Below, one piece after another: positions 1 through 9,223 of a stretch of DNA of 64,000 bases. The notes under the pieces are model-generated. The model worked only from the letters and a program-made list of their open reading frames with translations, was not told the origin of the DNA and did no database searches. The position numbers and the translations under genes are program-made. Positions within the stretch are counted from its first letter, which is position 1, and each line of letters opens with the position of its first letter. Location: the NCBI GenBank assembly GCA_019426215.1, contig CM033393.1, positions 24,182,591 to 24,246,590 of the forward strand, in the 5' to 3' direction. Source of the DNA: Buddleja alternifolia (lineage: Eukaryota; Streptophyta; Magnoliopsida; Lamiales; Scrophulariaceae).

Positions 1-1128
1 TTGTGATATCAAGTTCGTCATTAGAGTAGTTAGACTCAACTCACCTATTGGTGTAGTCAACCTCGAAATGCAACTTGATAGACAAATAGTAGTCTTAACC
101 GATTGCAAGATTGGAATTTATTTTCTCATAAATGAATGAGCAATTGTCCTATGCCGTCATGAATGAGTGAGGTCAAAAGTCTTTGGTCAAAGCGATAGAA
201 GTTACTAGTGTTAGACACAAAAGTTATCTTATTGACCTCGACTCATTATGTACTTAAGCATATAGTCAAGTATCGTGAGTTTGCCTGAACCGTGACTCTC
301 ACTCGACTGGGATATTAGAATAAAAGGTTTATACGTACGATATTCGCAAGAGGAAAGGTTTGGAATGATCCTAATCATTCGTTCTCAATTAGGTTACGAT
401 GTGAGCCACTAGACTGGCTAAGTGTTACTCACATCCTTTTGATTTTCTCCAAATTGCCTTTTGAGACGAACCTAAAGAGTCGCGCTTAAAGGAATTGCAA
501 AGGGAAAAAATAGTTTTTGACTAAAAGAGCTTTTCGATATTTGATATTGATTATTATTATTAAAAAATTAATTTATCATTTGATGATATAATTAATTAAT
601 TAATAAAATTAATTAATTTCTTGGAGGAATTCATTATGTTTTAATTTATTCATTTATTTAATTAATTATTGGATAAATATATTAAATAAATAGAATTGAA
701 TTAAAATTAAAACCAAGTGGTGCACTAGCCCGTAGGCTAGCACACGGCTTGTATGGGCGTCCATATGACTTGGTCTCCAAGAGTTTTGTAACTCTTGAGT
801 AGCGTATTTATATATTACTTAAAAGGAGTTAAAAACCCTAGCCTCTTTTTGTCAGCAAAAAGAAAGAACTTAGTAAAAAACCCTCTCCCCTCATCCTCTC
901 TCTTAGTCATCGCCTAGAGTGAAGAAAGGAAGAGGATTTCTGCTTTGGATTCCGGCGTATTAGAGGCAGTGACAATTTTGCTGCTCGGGTCAGATTTTTG
1001 AAAAGACACATAAAAGGAAGAACATGTAAGTTTTCTTCCCCTAAGTTTGAATATGAAAAATCAGAGATGAACCACAACTTGGGATTATTAATTCTTCTGC
1101 TACGTTTTTATATACACATTCCCCAACA
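1..1128 (+). repeat. Copia 5' LTR, left end cut by the window (LTR-A)
   Basis: This is the 3' part of a plus-strand copia LTR. It ends in CCCCAACA, followed after one base by an initiator Met-tRNA primer-binding site. The first 500 bases align by eye with the middle of the LTRs at 28288-29813 and 58934-60611. They share the 'gtcattagagtagttaga' block, the 'cctatgccgtcat' block and the TTAATTAAT-rich stretch near 540-700. The sequence before position 1 is not visible, so the LTR start and its duplication are unknown. No coding region is present. Confidence 0.85.
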
Positions 1129-1129
1129 G

Positions 1130-1142
1130 TGGTATCAAAGTC
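1130..1142 (+). other. Primer-binding site (initiator Met-tRNA) of LTR-A element
   Basis: The sequence tggtatcaaagtc is a one-mismatch version of TGGTATCAGAGTC, the complement of the 3' end of plant initiator Met-tRNA. It starts two bases after the CA end of the LTR, as expected for copia elements. Confidence 0.85.
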
Positions 1143-1451
1143 AATCTCTGATATCCATATTTAACTATGGATTTGATCTTTATGTGTTTTAAGTTTTTCG
1201 TATTTTATAGCATGTTAAAATATGAGAAATTGAATGTTATGATTGAAGCATGAGTTTTATGTTTTTGGATTTAATATTACATGATGTTTTATGAATCTGA
1301 AATTGCATGAAAAACCGAGAAAAGGAAGAAAAACAAGGTTGAAAAGCCCCGCACGACGCGCGCTGCTGTGCACAGACCCTCGCCCGTCGCACAGCCTGCG
1401 CGCACGACCAGGCCAAGGGGCCTGGCCACGACGGGTGCCCAGGCGACCCGA
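1143..1451 (+). other. Untranslated leader of LTR-A element, with GC-rich island
   Basis: This is the beginning of an internal region with no gag start. AT-rich sequence is followed at about 1340-1450 by a very GC-rich block. Three other copia copies in this window have such a block at about the same distance from their PBS. The leader stops where a reverse-oriented LTR begins at 1452, so the gag-pol of this element is absent from the window. Confidence 0.6.
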
Positions 1452-1934
1452 TGTTGGGGATCTCTGTATAAACCCTCGGGGATGCCAGCGCAGCGGAAGG
1501 TTTAAATTTAAAAATAAAGCGGCATCCCCGAAATTAGGGCTAGGTAGACATGGTACCATCGGATTCAAAACTATCCTAAAGACAAGTTTTCTCGTGTTTA
1601 CCTTTTGAAGACTAAAAGCAGGAACGTCTTTTTAAGCAACTCCCTGCTACACCTCTTCGGATTGGATTTGCCCTAGCGCCCCAAGTGTTGCGCCTCTAAG
1701 TTTATTTACACCTTAGCTCGTACCATCGATTATCTCCACCAGTGCTAGCAATGATAATATCGAATCTTGGCTTATGAGAAATGAGTAGGAATATATTTTG
1801 GTGTTCTTCGTACTCAACACATGAGTTGGAAGAAATAGATATCAAAGAGATGGAGGAGAAAAGATGGAAAGAATTTTTCCACAATCAAAATTGTGTAGAA
1901 TGAATTAAAATTAAATTGTGAATAAAATATTGTT

Positions 1935-1987
<53 letters not shown>

Positions 1988-2077
1988 GGGTGAGAGTTCA
2001 CAAAAATATGGAAACTCACCCACATGCATATACTCGCCTAAATAGGCGTGTATATATATATATATATATATATATAT
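1935..2077. repeat. (CA)n/(TA)n microsatellites
   Basis: A CA run followed by TA repeats lies at 1935-1987, and a pure TA run at 2050-2077. They frame a short 'gtgagagttcacaaaaatatgg' spacer inside LTR-B. Short reading frames here are artefacts of the repeat. Confidence 0.9.
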
Positions 2078-2390
2078 TTTATTCTAAGTTTCCTTCCATC
2101 TTATTTCCCTTCTTTAGTTAATTAGATCCACTAATTAACAAACAAGATCTTTCCATATATTTGAGATTCTTCCCAAATATATAAGATCTATCCGAATAAG
2201 ATCTTTCCATATAATTAGTTAACTAACTAATTTCTTGCCAAAAAAAAAAATAACTAACTAATTAAATAGATCTTATCATATCCACAATATCTATCCTAAT
2301 ATACTTATAAAATCTTTTCATATCAATTAGTTACCTAATTAATTAGAATAGATCCTACGAAATTATTAATTAGATATATGTTAAATATAC

Positions 2391-2391
<1 letters not shown>

Positions 2392-2425
<34 letters not shown>

Positions 2426-2505
2426 GACTTGGTGAACAAGATAAAAAATCCTCCACCAAATCTATACACACATACACGCCACGTGTATATATACATATAT
2501 ATATA
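2392..2505. repeat. (TA)n/(CA)n microsatellites
   Basis: TA followed by CA repeats occupies 2392-2425. A second CA/TA patch lies near 2467-2505, around cacgccacgtgtata. Both are inside LTR-B. Confidence 0.85.
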
Positions 2506-4317
2506 TTTATTTATTTTCTCTTTCACACATTAATTGATTAGACCATTAATTAATTTATCTTTCCCAATTTAATAATTCAATATTAAATTATAAGACTATT
2601 ATTTAATTAAGACCATTTAATTAAATTATTCCTTTCCCCGATTTATTAATTCGTCTTTCTCAATTTAATATTTCAATATTAAATTATAAGACTATTATTT
2701 AATTAAGACCACTTAATTAAATTATTCCTTTTCCCCGATTAATTAATTTCAATTAATTAATCTCTCCATTAATTCTCAAAGAATTAACTAGCCAATAGGT
2801 ACTACACTAAGTATTGTGTGTGACCCTTTACGCACATTAACAAGCTAGCAATAAGTCCTTCCATAGGCTAGATTAATTATTTCTAATAATTAACTAGACA
2901 TTGAATTAGTTTTACCAATTAACCCAAGGCACCAATCAGTCGTGTTTCAATGTCTAGCAACGTCGCCATGACTTCCTAGATGTTAACGATGAATATGCAA
3001 ACTTATCCAGATTTTGATCTTTGTGTGAGTCGAATCCCTCCATCTTTTCCCCGTCTAAGACCTAGGGTTTGGCGACGGTCGAAACCCTGATAGCCTCGGA
3101 AACTAAGACTATGTTGGTTCCACTAATGATCCGATCTTCTAAGCAGGGATCACCAATCCCTCTTATAAGACAATGCTCTGGCCAGAGACTTTTTGATCAT
3201 TCAGCTTCACTCAACTGCATAGGAAATACCGGGTACTCTTGACCTTGGATGAATCCCTTCCGACTGTCACTTGTTCCGATGTACTACCAGACTATACCCA
3301 ACATACACGCTGTATGCCTCTCTTGGAGTGCACGTGTATATCAAAGCATAGTGGGTAGTATCCTTTCCAATGACATCTCAGGTCCAAGGATTATCTCACA
3401 CTACGAAACCGAAGGACTCCATGTTCGACAGCACCAACGAGGAATCCTTGTGGGGCCGTTCAATTCCATAATCAAGGTATGAATCTTCATATATGTATTG
3501 CCATACAAGCCATCGACAATGGAACACGTCGACCTCTTGGGAGAGTTACATGCATGAACAAGTCTTGGCGAGGCCAGTAATATCCCACATCTCACAGCCT
3601 CTATGACTAGGAGCGAATATTTAGGATTACGATCTTTGAGTGTGTGACTTGTGGGCTTAGTTGGAGGATTTATTTAATCCTCCAACACAAGCTCTAGAGG
3701 AATACAACACAATACAATTCACATAATAAATATTACGTGAAATCCTCCACCAGAAATACAAGAAAGAGAAAAAAGCTCTCTTCCACTCTCTCTCACCTAA
3801 CCTCCTATGGAGATTAGAGATGGAGATTTCCGAAGTCAATTCCACCACGTGATAATCTAGAGGTGGGACACGTGGACCGTTGAATGAAGATTCACGAGGA
3901 TTGATTGAACGCGAAAAAGTAAGGCTCTGTATGGTTGTGTTTTTGGAAATGAATTCTGTTTTTTTTTTTTTGGGAATGTGTATTATAGAAATTCGTGTGA
4001 AAATGTTGAATTTATTTGTTTGTTTGGATGTATTTTTAAAATTTGATTGAAAGTAGTGTAGATGTGATATAAAGTTGATTTTTATTAGGATTCGATATAT
4101 GAAATGATTGAGTTAGTTATGATGATGATGAGGAAAAAGATATTAAAATAATATTTTTTTGAATAGTGTTATGAGTTGGTAATAAAGTAATATGTATATA
4201 TGTGTGTGTGTATAAATATATATACACACACACATAATATAATATATATTATACAATAGAATGAAAAAAAATTAAAAATGAGAGACAGGGGGTGCATTTA
4301 TGGGTTGGGGAGGGGGG

Positions 4318-4716
4318 AAGGGGTGTAACTTGAGCGGAGCCGGCTCGCGAGCTTGGCTGGCTCTGCTCGAATGAGCTCGGCTCGAGCTCGAGCTTTTAGT
4401 CGAGCTCGAACTTGAGCCTCTTTCTCTCTAAAAAAAGCTCACGAGCCAGCTCGCGAGCCTTTTGATTTTGTTAATATATATTTATTTTTATATTATAAAT
4501 CTTAATTATATATATTAAATATTTATAATATTAAATATTATAAATATTTAATATCTTTTCAAAAATAAAAAAAATAAATTAATATTTAGGCTCGAGCTCT
4601 CGAGCCTGGGCTCGGCTCGAGCTCGAGCCGAGCTCATTTTTTAACTATCGAGCTCGTGTATTCGAGCTTGGCAAAATCGCCAGGCTCGGCTCGAGCTCGG
4701 CTCGTTTACACCCCTA
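4318..4716. mobile_element. hAT-type MITE rich in GAGCTCG words
   Basis: The ends are AGGGGTGTAA on the left and the reverse complement of TTTACACCCCTA on the right. The flanks gagggggg (4310-4317) and gggggggg (4717-4724) fit an 8-bp duplication with one mismatch in a low-complexity G tract, so the exact edges are soft. Both subterminal regions are made of repeated GAGCTCG/CTCGAGC/GCTCGGC words, and the centre is AT-only. No coding region exists. It is nested in the Harbinger element. Confidence 0.7.
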
Positions 4717-4794
4717 GGGGGGGGCGTGTATGGGCTTGGGAGGTGGGGGTGGGGCCGGGGGGAGGAGGGTTGTGCAGGCCTGCAGGGGAGGAAT

Positions 4795-5440
4795 TAGGGG
4801 TGTTCATCGGTCGATTTTTTAACCGAACCGAACCGGATTTTCGGTTAACTGAAATTTCGATTTTCTGAAAATTTGGACCGAAAATCGAACCAAAAAAAAA
4901 CCATCCCAACTGAACCGAACAGAACCGATCGGTTCGGTCGGTTTTTTTTCCGATTCGGTTAAAATCGAAAAAGAATTTTTTTTTTTTTACTGTTTTTTCA
5001 AAAATCTCACTGGCTATTGTTTTTTGGCTATTATTATTCACTTTTTCTTTGGAATGCATACATTTATATATTTATAATTATGTTTAGCATGACCAACTAA
5101 AATTGACATAATGAAATTAAAAAGTGAACCAATTCGGTTCGGTTTTTCGGTATAAATAAATAAATAAATTAGATATAAATAAATAATTGAAATTTAATTA
5201 TGACTAATTTTAATTCATTTTCTTTATTTTTCTATAAGTTGTCACTAGAAAACACATTTTTTTATAGTTTTTGGTCTATATTATATTATATATAAAAAAA
5301 ATCAATTTTTCGGTTAACCTAATCGACTGAAACTCAAAACCGAACCGAAAACCGAATTTTGGCAAAAAAAAAGGCCGAAAACCAAACCGAATTTTTCGGT
5401 TTGGTTTGCGGTCTGTTCGGTCAATTCGTGAACACCCCTA
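4795..5440. mobile_element. hAT-type MITE rich in AACCGAA words, TSD GGAGGAAT
   Basis: The ends are TAGGGGTGTTCA on the left and the reverse complement of TGAACACCCCTA on the right. An exact 8-bp duplication GGAGGAAT flanks it (4787-4794 and 5441-5448), which is the hAT signature. Subterminal zones repeat aaccgaac/ttcggtt words on both sides. It has no transposase. It shares the TAGGGGTGT terminus with the neighbouring MITE at 4318-4716 but has a different subterminal vocabulary. Confidence 0.88.
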
Positions 5441-5899
5441 GGAGGAATAGTGGAAGGATAGTGAGAATTATATTTTTTTTCAAATTATATATTATTAAAT
5501 ATTATTTAATAATAATAATTGGAATATTTGGAAAATTGAATAGAAATTTTTATTATATAAAATATGAAAAAGTAAGAAAGAGAATGAGTTGGATAGTAGG
5601 ATAGTATAATTAATGATAAAAGATTGTGAACATTGAAATGATTGGTTGTTGTATAGGGGAATGTGTAGTGTATTTAAAATTTGATCATTTTCTGTAAAAT
5701 TTGGCTTGAACTGTGTATTTTCATTTTTTGGTGATCCAAAAAATGAAAATATTTTTAAGATTCACAACCATACATAGCCTAAGTTTTTTGTATTCATCTT
5801 TTTCATTAAAATCAAAGAACAAAACAAATTGATCTTGACTTAGGGAATCCGGATATGATTTTAAATTTCCGCTGTGCATGATACTAGGATTCCCAACAT

Positions 5900-6063
5900 C
5901 CCATTCTCTTTCAAGCAATCCAAGAACTCACCTGACAAGTATTCCCTTCCTCGATCAGATCGAAGAACTTTAATACTTCTTCCAATTAGTTTCTCTACTT
6001 CATTTTTAAATTCTTTAAACTTGCCAAAATCTTTGAATTTATATCTTAGAAGATAAATGTAGG
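5900..6063 (-). pseudogene. Copia integrase core fragment (end of the interrupted host element)
   Basis: The minus-strand translation gives a retroviral integrase core: 'YIYLLRYKFKDF', then 'LRSDRGREYLSGEF', then 'LKENGM'. The central Asp is in the SDRG motif. It directly continues the frame that ends 'DDYSRYGY' at 12031. The fragment is cut at 5899 by the end of LTR-C, just after the ENGM motif, so the catalytic Glu region and all of RT are missing. It cannot encode a working enzyme. Confidence 0.85.
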
Positions 6064-6289
6064 TGTCACGCCCCAATTTTTAGCCCTGAAAGGGGCCTAA
6101 ATTAAAAGCGTGAACCTTTCAATTAAGTAGTCCAATCCAAAATCTGACACACTTCGACAATTTATCTAGTAGGGTCACGGCCCTAACGTCAACCAAACAT
6201 ATGAAGTAACTTACTATTCATGGCTCAATCTGCAATACTTACCTCTAGGATTGTCCATGTCTACACTCATGATCCTCCAAGCCAGTCTC
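6064..6289 (-). repeat. Remnant of the 3' LTR of the LARD-like element
   Basis: It aligns gap-free with 9224-9449. Homology stops abruptly after 'gccagtctc', so about 2.6 kb of this LTR copy was deleted. Confidence 0.85.
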
Positions 6290-9206
6290 ATTTATTTAAA
6301 TTTGTGCTTGTGTGCCACTTTCACCATATGCTTCGCAGGCATCTTGGAGCTTTCTTATTTTTATCTTCTTGACTCTTCCTCTAGATGACACCCTGAAAAG
6401 TCTCAATCATCGACCTTCACTTTGATCGCTCTATTTTAATCGAGTACATAGTTCTTCAGATAGCTCAGCGGTTCACGTTCTATAGATGATTATTGGATCT
6501 TGTCGATAGCATCTTGGATTACCTCTACGCATAGGGCTCGATGAAGATGATGAACGACTTTAATTTTTACGTATTTGAGCTCTTTAACGAGATCCGAAAG
6601 TCTTTGTCTTGAATCCAAGGTGTTGATATCCCTCTGCATTCTTTAAGCCGTAAGTTCTCTATGTTTCTCCCTTTCTTTATCTTACAATATCATTGTAGGA
6701 TATCGTCAGAGTAGACGGAAGATCCCACTGATATACGATGATTGATACCTTTGTAGTTTTCCTTAGAAAGTGCCACATACTCGATTTTCTATTTGCATCG
6801 TGGAAGGAAATTGAGTGTCGGTGTAGTTATCAGTTGATATTCGATTCATTTCGGTCGTGGCTTGACACCAATAAAAATTTCCACTAATTTCTTTGTCCTT
6901 AAGCGTAGAATCATAAGTCATACTGTTATTCGCTCTAGCCAGCACCAATGTTTCCAACAATACAAAAGGTTAAAGGTGTTTACAATTAGGTTGTTGACGA
7001 GGATTGACACTTGAAAATAAGGGTAAAGTTCTTCAAGATAGAATAAAATAAATTGAAGAGATAACTAACGCAAGTGACGAAGGAACTTGGGATTAATTTC
7101 AATATTTTGACAGGAATTAGGTACAAAATTAATAATGGATTAGAAAGAATAATTTGATTACTCAACAATTGATTCAAGAAGGAGAGGATGCAAAAGTCTT
7201 CAAAGGCTAGAATATGAAATTTTAAGATGGACGAGCTTATAACATGAGGAAAAATTACAAGCATCCTATGGAATCATACAGCGAATCAACGAACAAGATA
7301 TTGGCCAAAAGTGGTTACAAACAATCTCAAATAGATAGAATATATTGGACAGATATATAGAAGATGCAAATTGTTGCTTTAATAAAGGGAATTAAAGAAC
7401 TGAGAAGGACGGTGCGAAAATGTGATTTAATATATGAATTAGAATATGAATAAATAATTCTATTAGAAAATGCACATGTTATATGCCATAGAAGGACCCG
7501 AATGCAAAATATTATCATCTCAATACTCAAAGAATAAGTAATTACTTGGATGAGCTTCAAGACATAAGACGAAAGATAAGTCTCACGGAAAGCTGAAAGA
7601 TCGGCGGATTCAAAAAAGATAATCATTGGAAATGGATTAGCAAAGGTTCATGGAGAAGAGTGATAAATGGACTCCAATAACATTGAATGATTACAAGCTC
7701 AATGTTTAATGAAAGAATTGGTCAATTAAGTATCACAAATATAGTCAAATATCAATATTCACGTAAAGGAATCAAGAGACATTGCGAATTGATAGAGATT
7801 GATTATATCACAACAATTAGAGTATAACAGAAAACATAATTCAAAATGATGAGTCTAGAATAAGAGTGAATACCCTTCAAACATTGACAAGTCAACAAGT
7901 ATTGGAACTTACGAATAGAATTATAGAACATAATCTCAAGAGGTTTCCGAAGAGTGGATGGAAAAATAAATTCAAAAGGAGCGAAACTCTCAACAATGAA
8001 ATTATGGACAATAAGGAAATTTTGAATACGAGAGTTTCTCAATTATGAAAGGAACATAACTGTCAATAGTGGAGTTTACCAGATTCTCAAACATAATAAA
8101 GAAGCATGAATCCATAAAAATTTGTTTCAACAGAGGTACGAAAAAGGGATAGGGAAAAGTAAATCTATGTTGGCGAATAAAAATCCTTCTTCTTTTATGA
8201 AGCAAGGAAAATCACCCTAAAGGTTCATTCCTAACACGTTTACCTCTCACTTCACATGATCGTTACAAGATGAAAGATTGAGTAGTATAGCAGGACAAAA
8301 TGAAGCAATCCGTATTCACTATGTCAGCATTTTCTGACTTAACATTGAAAGGCTTGTATGACTCGATGTAGATCCATTCTTCGATACGGAGCATTACTTA
8401 CCATGCAAAGTCGCCTCCAAAAGTCATCTTACTTCTCTTCCTCATAATAGAAACTGTCTTCGCCTCATTACTATGACTCACTGCGATTCTTCTAGATTAG
8501 CCTCTATAACTTTAACTTAGCTTCGTAAAGAAAAGGGTAATCCACGATATCAATTGATGTATATGACAAGAGACCATTTGGCAAAGGATTGGCAAAGAAA
8601 CCTACCAAGTAGGATATTATGTAAATTTCAAGAACAAGAACGCATTTTGGGTGGGAACGAATGGTAATCCCAATAAGAATAGACTTGCACTCACTAGTGA
8701 TTCTTTAAAGAATGAAATGACATTTTACCTTTGAAGCTAGAGGGCGGAAGGGAACGGCCTAATGGTGAGGGACTATATGAATTCAATGAGATGAAATGAT
8801 CCAGCATACACATCACAATAATAACGATAACTGTTGACACCATACTATAATACTTGCAATTTGAGTCCATACTAACATCCAAACTCCGTTGTTATTTCTA
8901 TTCACGTAAACTTACTCTACTATTTATTCAGGATATAAGAATTATCTTCAATCTAACACAAGCTATTACCTTCTAGTCACTAAGCATAACATGTCCTTCT
9001 TCAAATTATCAATTGAATCCAAGGAACTCATCTCGGCTTAGCGAAAACACATATCGAATGCATCCAAAGCATTGATATACCACAATTCTACATCGCTGAA
9101 CTAATATCTTATCAATATTCATCCCTCAATATCATTAGCTTACCTTAGAATCCATTACTCTCCACAGTCCGAAGATCTTATCCCAGTGTTGCTCAGGCAT
9201 TAGCCC
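6290..9206 (-). other. Internal region of the LARD-like element, no gene recognised
   Basis: I see no aspartic protease, zinc knuckle, integrase or RT motif in any frame. The short open frames (for example at 6986-7264 and 7327-7626 on the minus strand) are hydrophobic low-complexity translations of AT-rich DNA and look fortuitous. Base composition is fairly uniform and no repeats are obvious. Confidence 0.6.
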
Positions 9207-9220
9207 AAGCTCTGATACCA
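9207..9220 (-). other. Primer-binding site of the LARD-like element
   Basis: The plus-strand aagctctgatacca reads TGGTATCAGAGCTT on the minus strand, complementary to initiator Met-tRNA. It lies three bases from the LTR edge TGTCACG at 9224. Confidence 0.9.
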
Positions 9221-9223
9221 CTC

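Larger units (their letters stand above)
1452..3643 (-). repeat. Truncated copia LTR, reverse orientation (LTR-B)
   Basis: It begins TGTTGGGGAT on the + strand. By eye it is homologous to the LTR at 37806-39560, sharing gcatccccgaaattaggg, ggtaccatcggattc, gacgaggcacc-like blocks and 'caagctagcaataagtcctt'. The right end is lost: homology to the relative stops near 3640, inside 'gagtgtgtgac', where plus-strand LTR-C sequence starts. No primer-binding site is adjacent on the left, so this is a solo or broken LTR. Its outer end lies in the leader of the LTR-A element. Confidence 0.65.
3923..5779. mobile_element. Non-autonomous PIF/Harbinger-type element, TSD TAA
   Basis: Terminal inverted repeats are GGCTCTGTATGGTTGTG on the left and the reverse complement of CACAACCATACATAGCC on the right, with one mismatch. 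The element is flanked by TAA on both sides (3920-3922 and 5780-5782). The 3-bp TWA-type duplication and the GG(C/G)C-TGT-TGGTT terminus are typical of PIF/Harbinger and Tourist-like MITEs. No transposase frame is present. Much of its length is two later hAT MITEs. The remainder is AT-rich, with a TG/TA/CA patch near 4180-4250. Its insertion splits LTR-C cleanly: joining the two sides restores an LTR colinear with the copy at 58934-60611. Confidence 0.85.
3644..5899 (+). repeat. Copia LTR 3' part (LTR-C), split by a DNA transposon
   Basis: Segments 3644-3922 and 5780-5899 together match the last 370 bases of the complete LTR at 58934-60611. They share the block with 'ttggaggatttatttaatcc', the block with 'cctccaccagaaatacaaga', 'ttccgctgtgcatg' and the end 'gattcccaaca'. 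The 5' part is missing. The LTR ends exactly where the reverse copia integrase reading frame (5900 on) is cut, so it inserted into that integrase gene. The interior is split by a Harbinger element at 3923-5779. Confidence 0.8.

Noticed and set aside
1291..1608. 105-codon frame rich in Arg and Pro
   Set aside because: It spans the GC-rich leader island and the start of a reverse LTR, so it crosses a transposon boundary and cannot be a gene.
1918..2526. Frames made of Tyr-Ile and His-Thr repeats
   Set aside because: Translations of TA and CA microsatellites.
6986..8205. Several minus-strand hydrophobic frames that might be membrane proteins
   Set aside because: They are AT-rich low-complexity translations lacking a start context or conserved motifs, within a non-coding retrotransposon.
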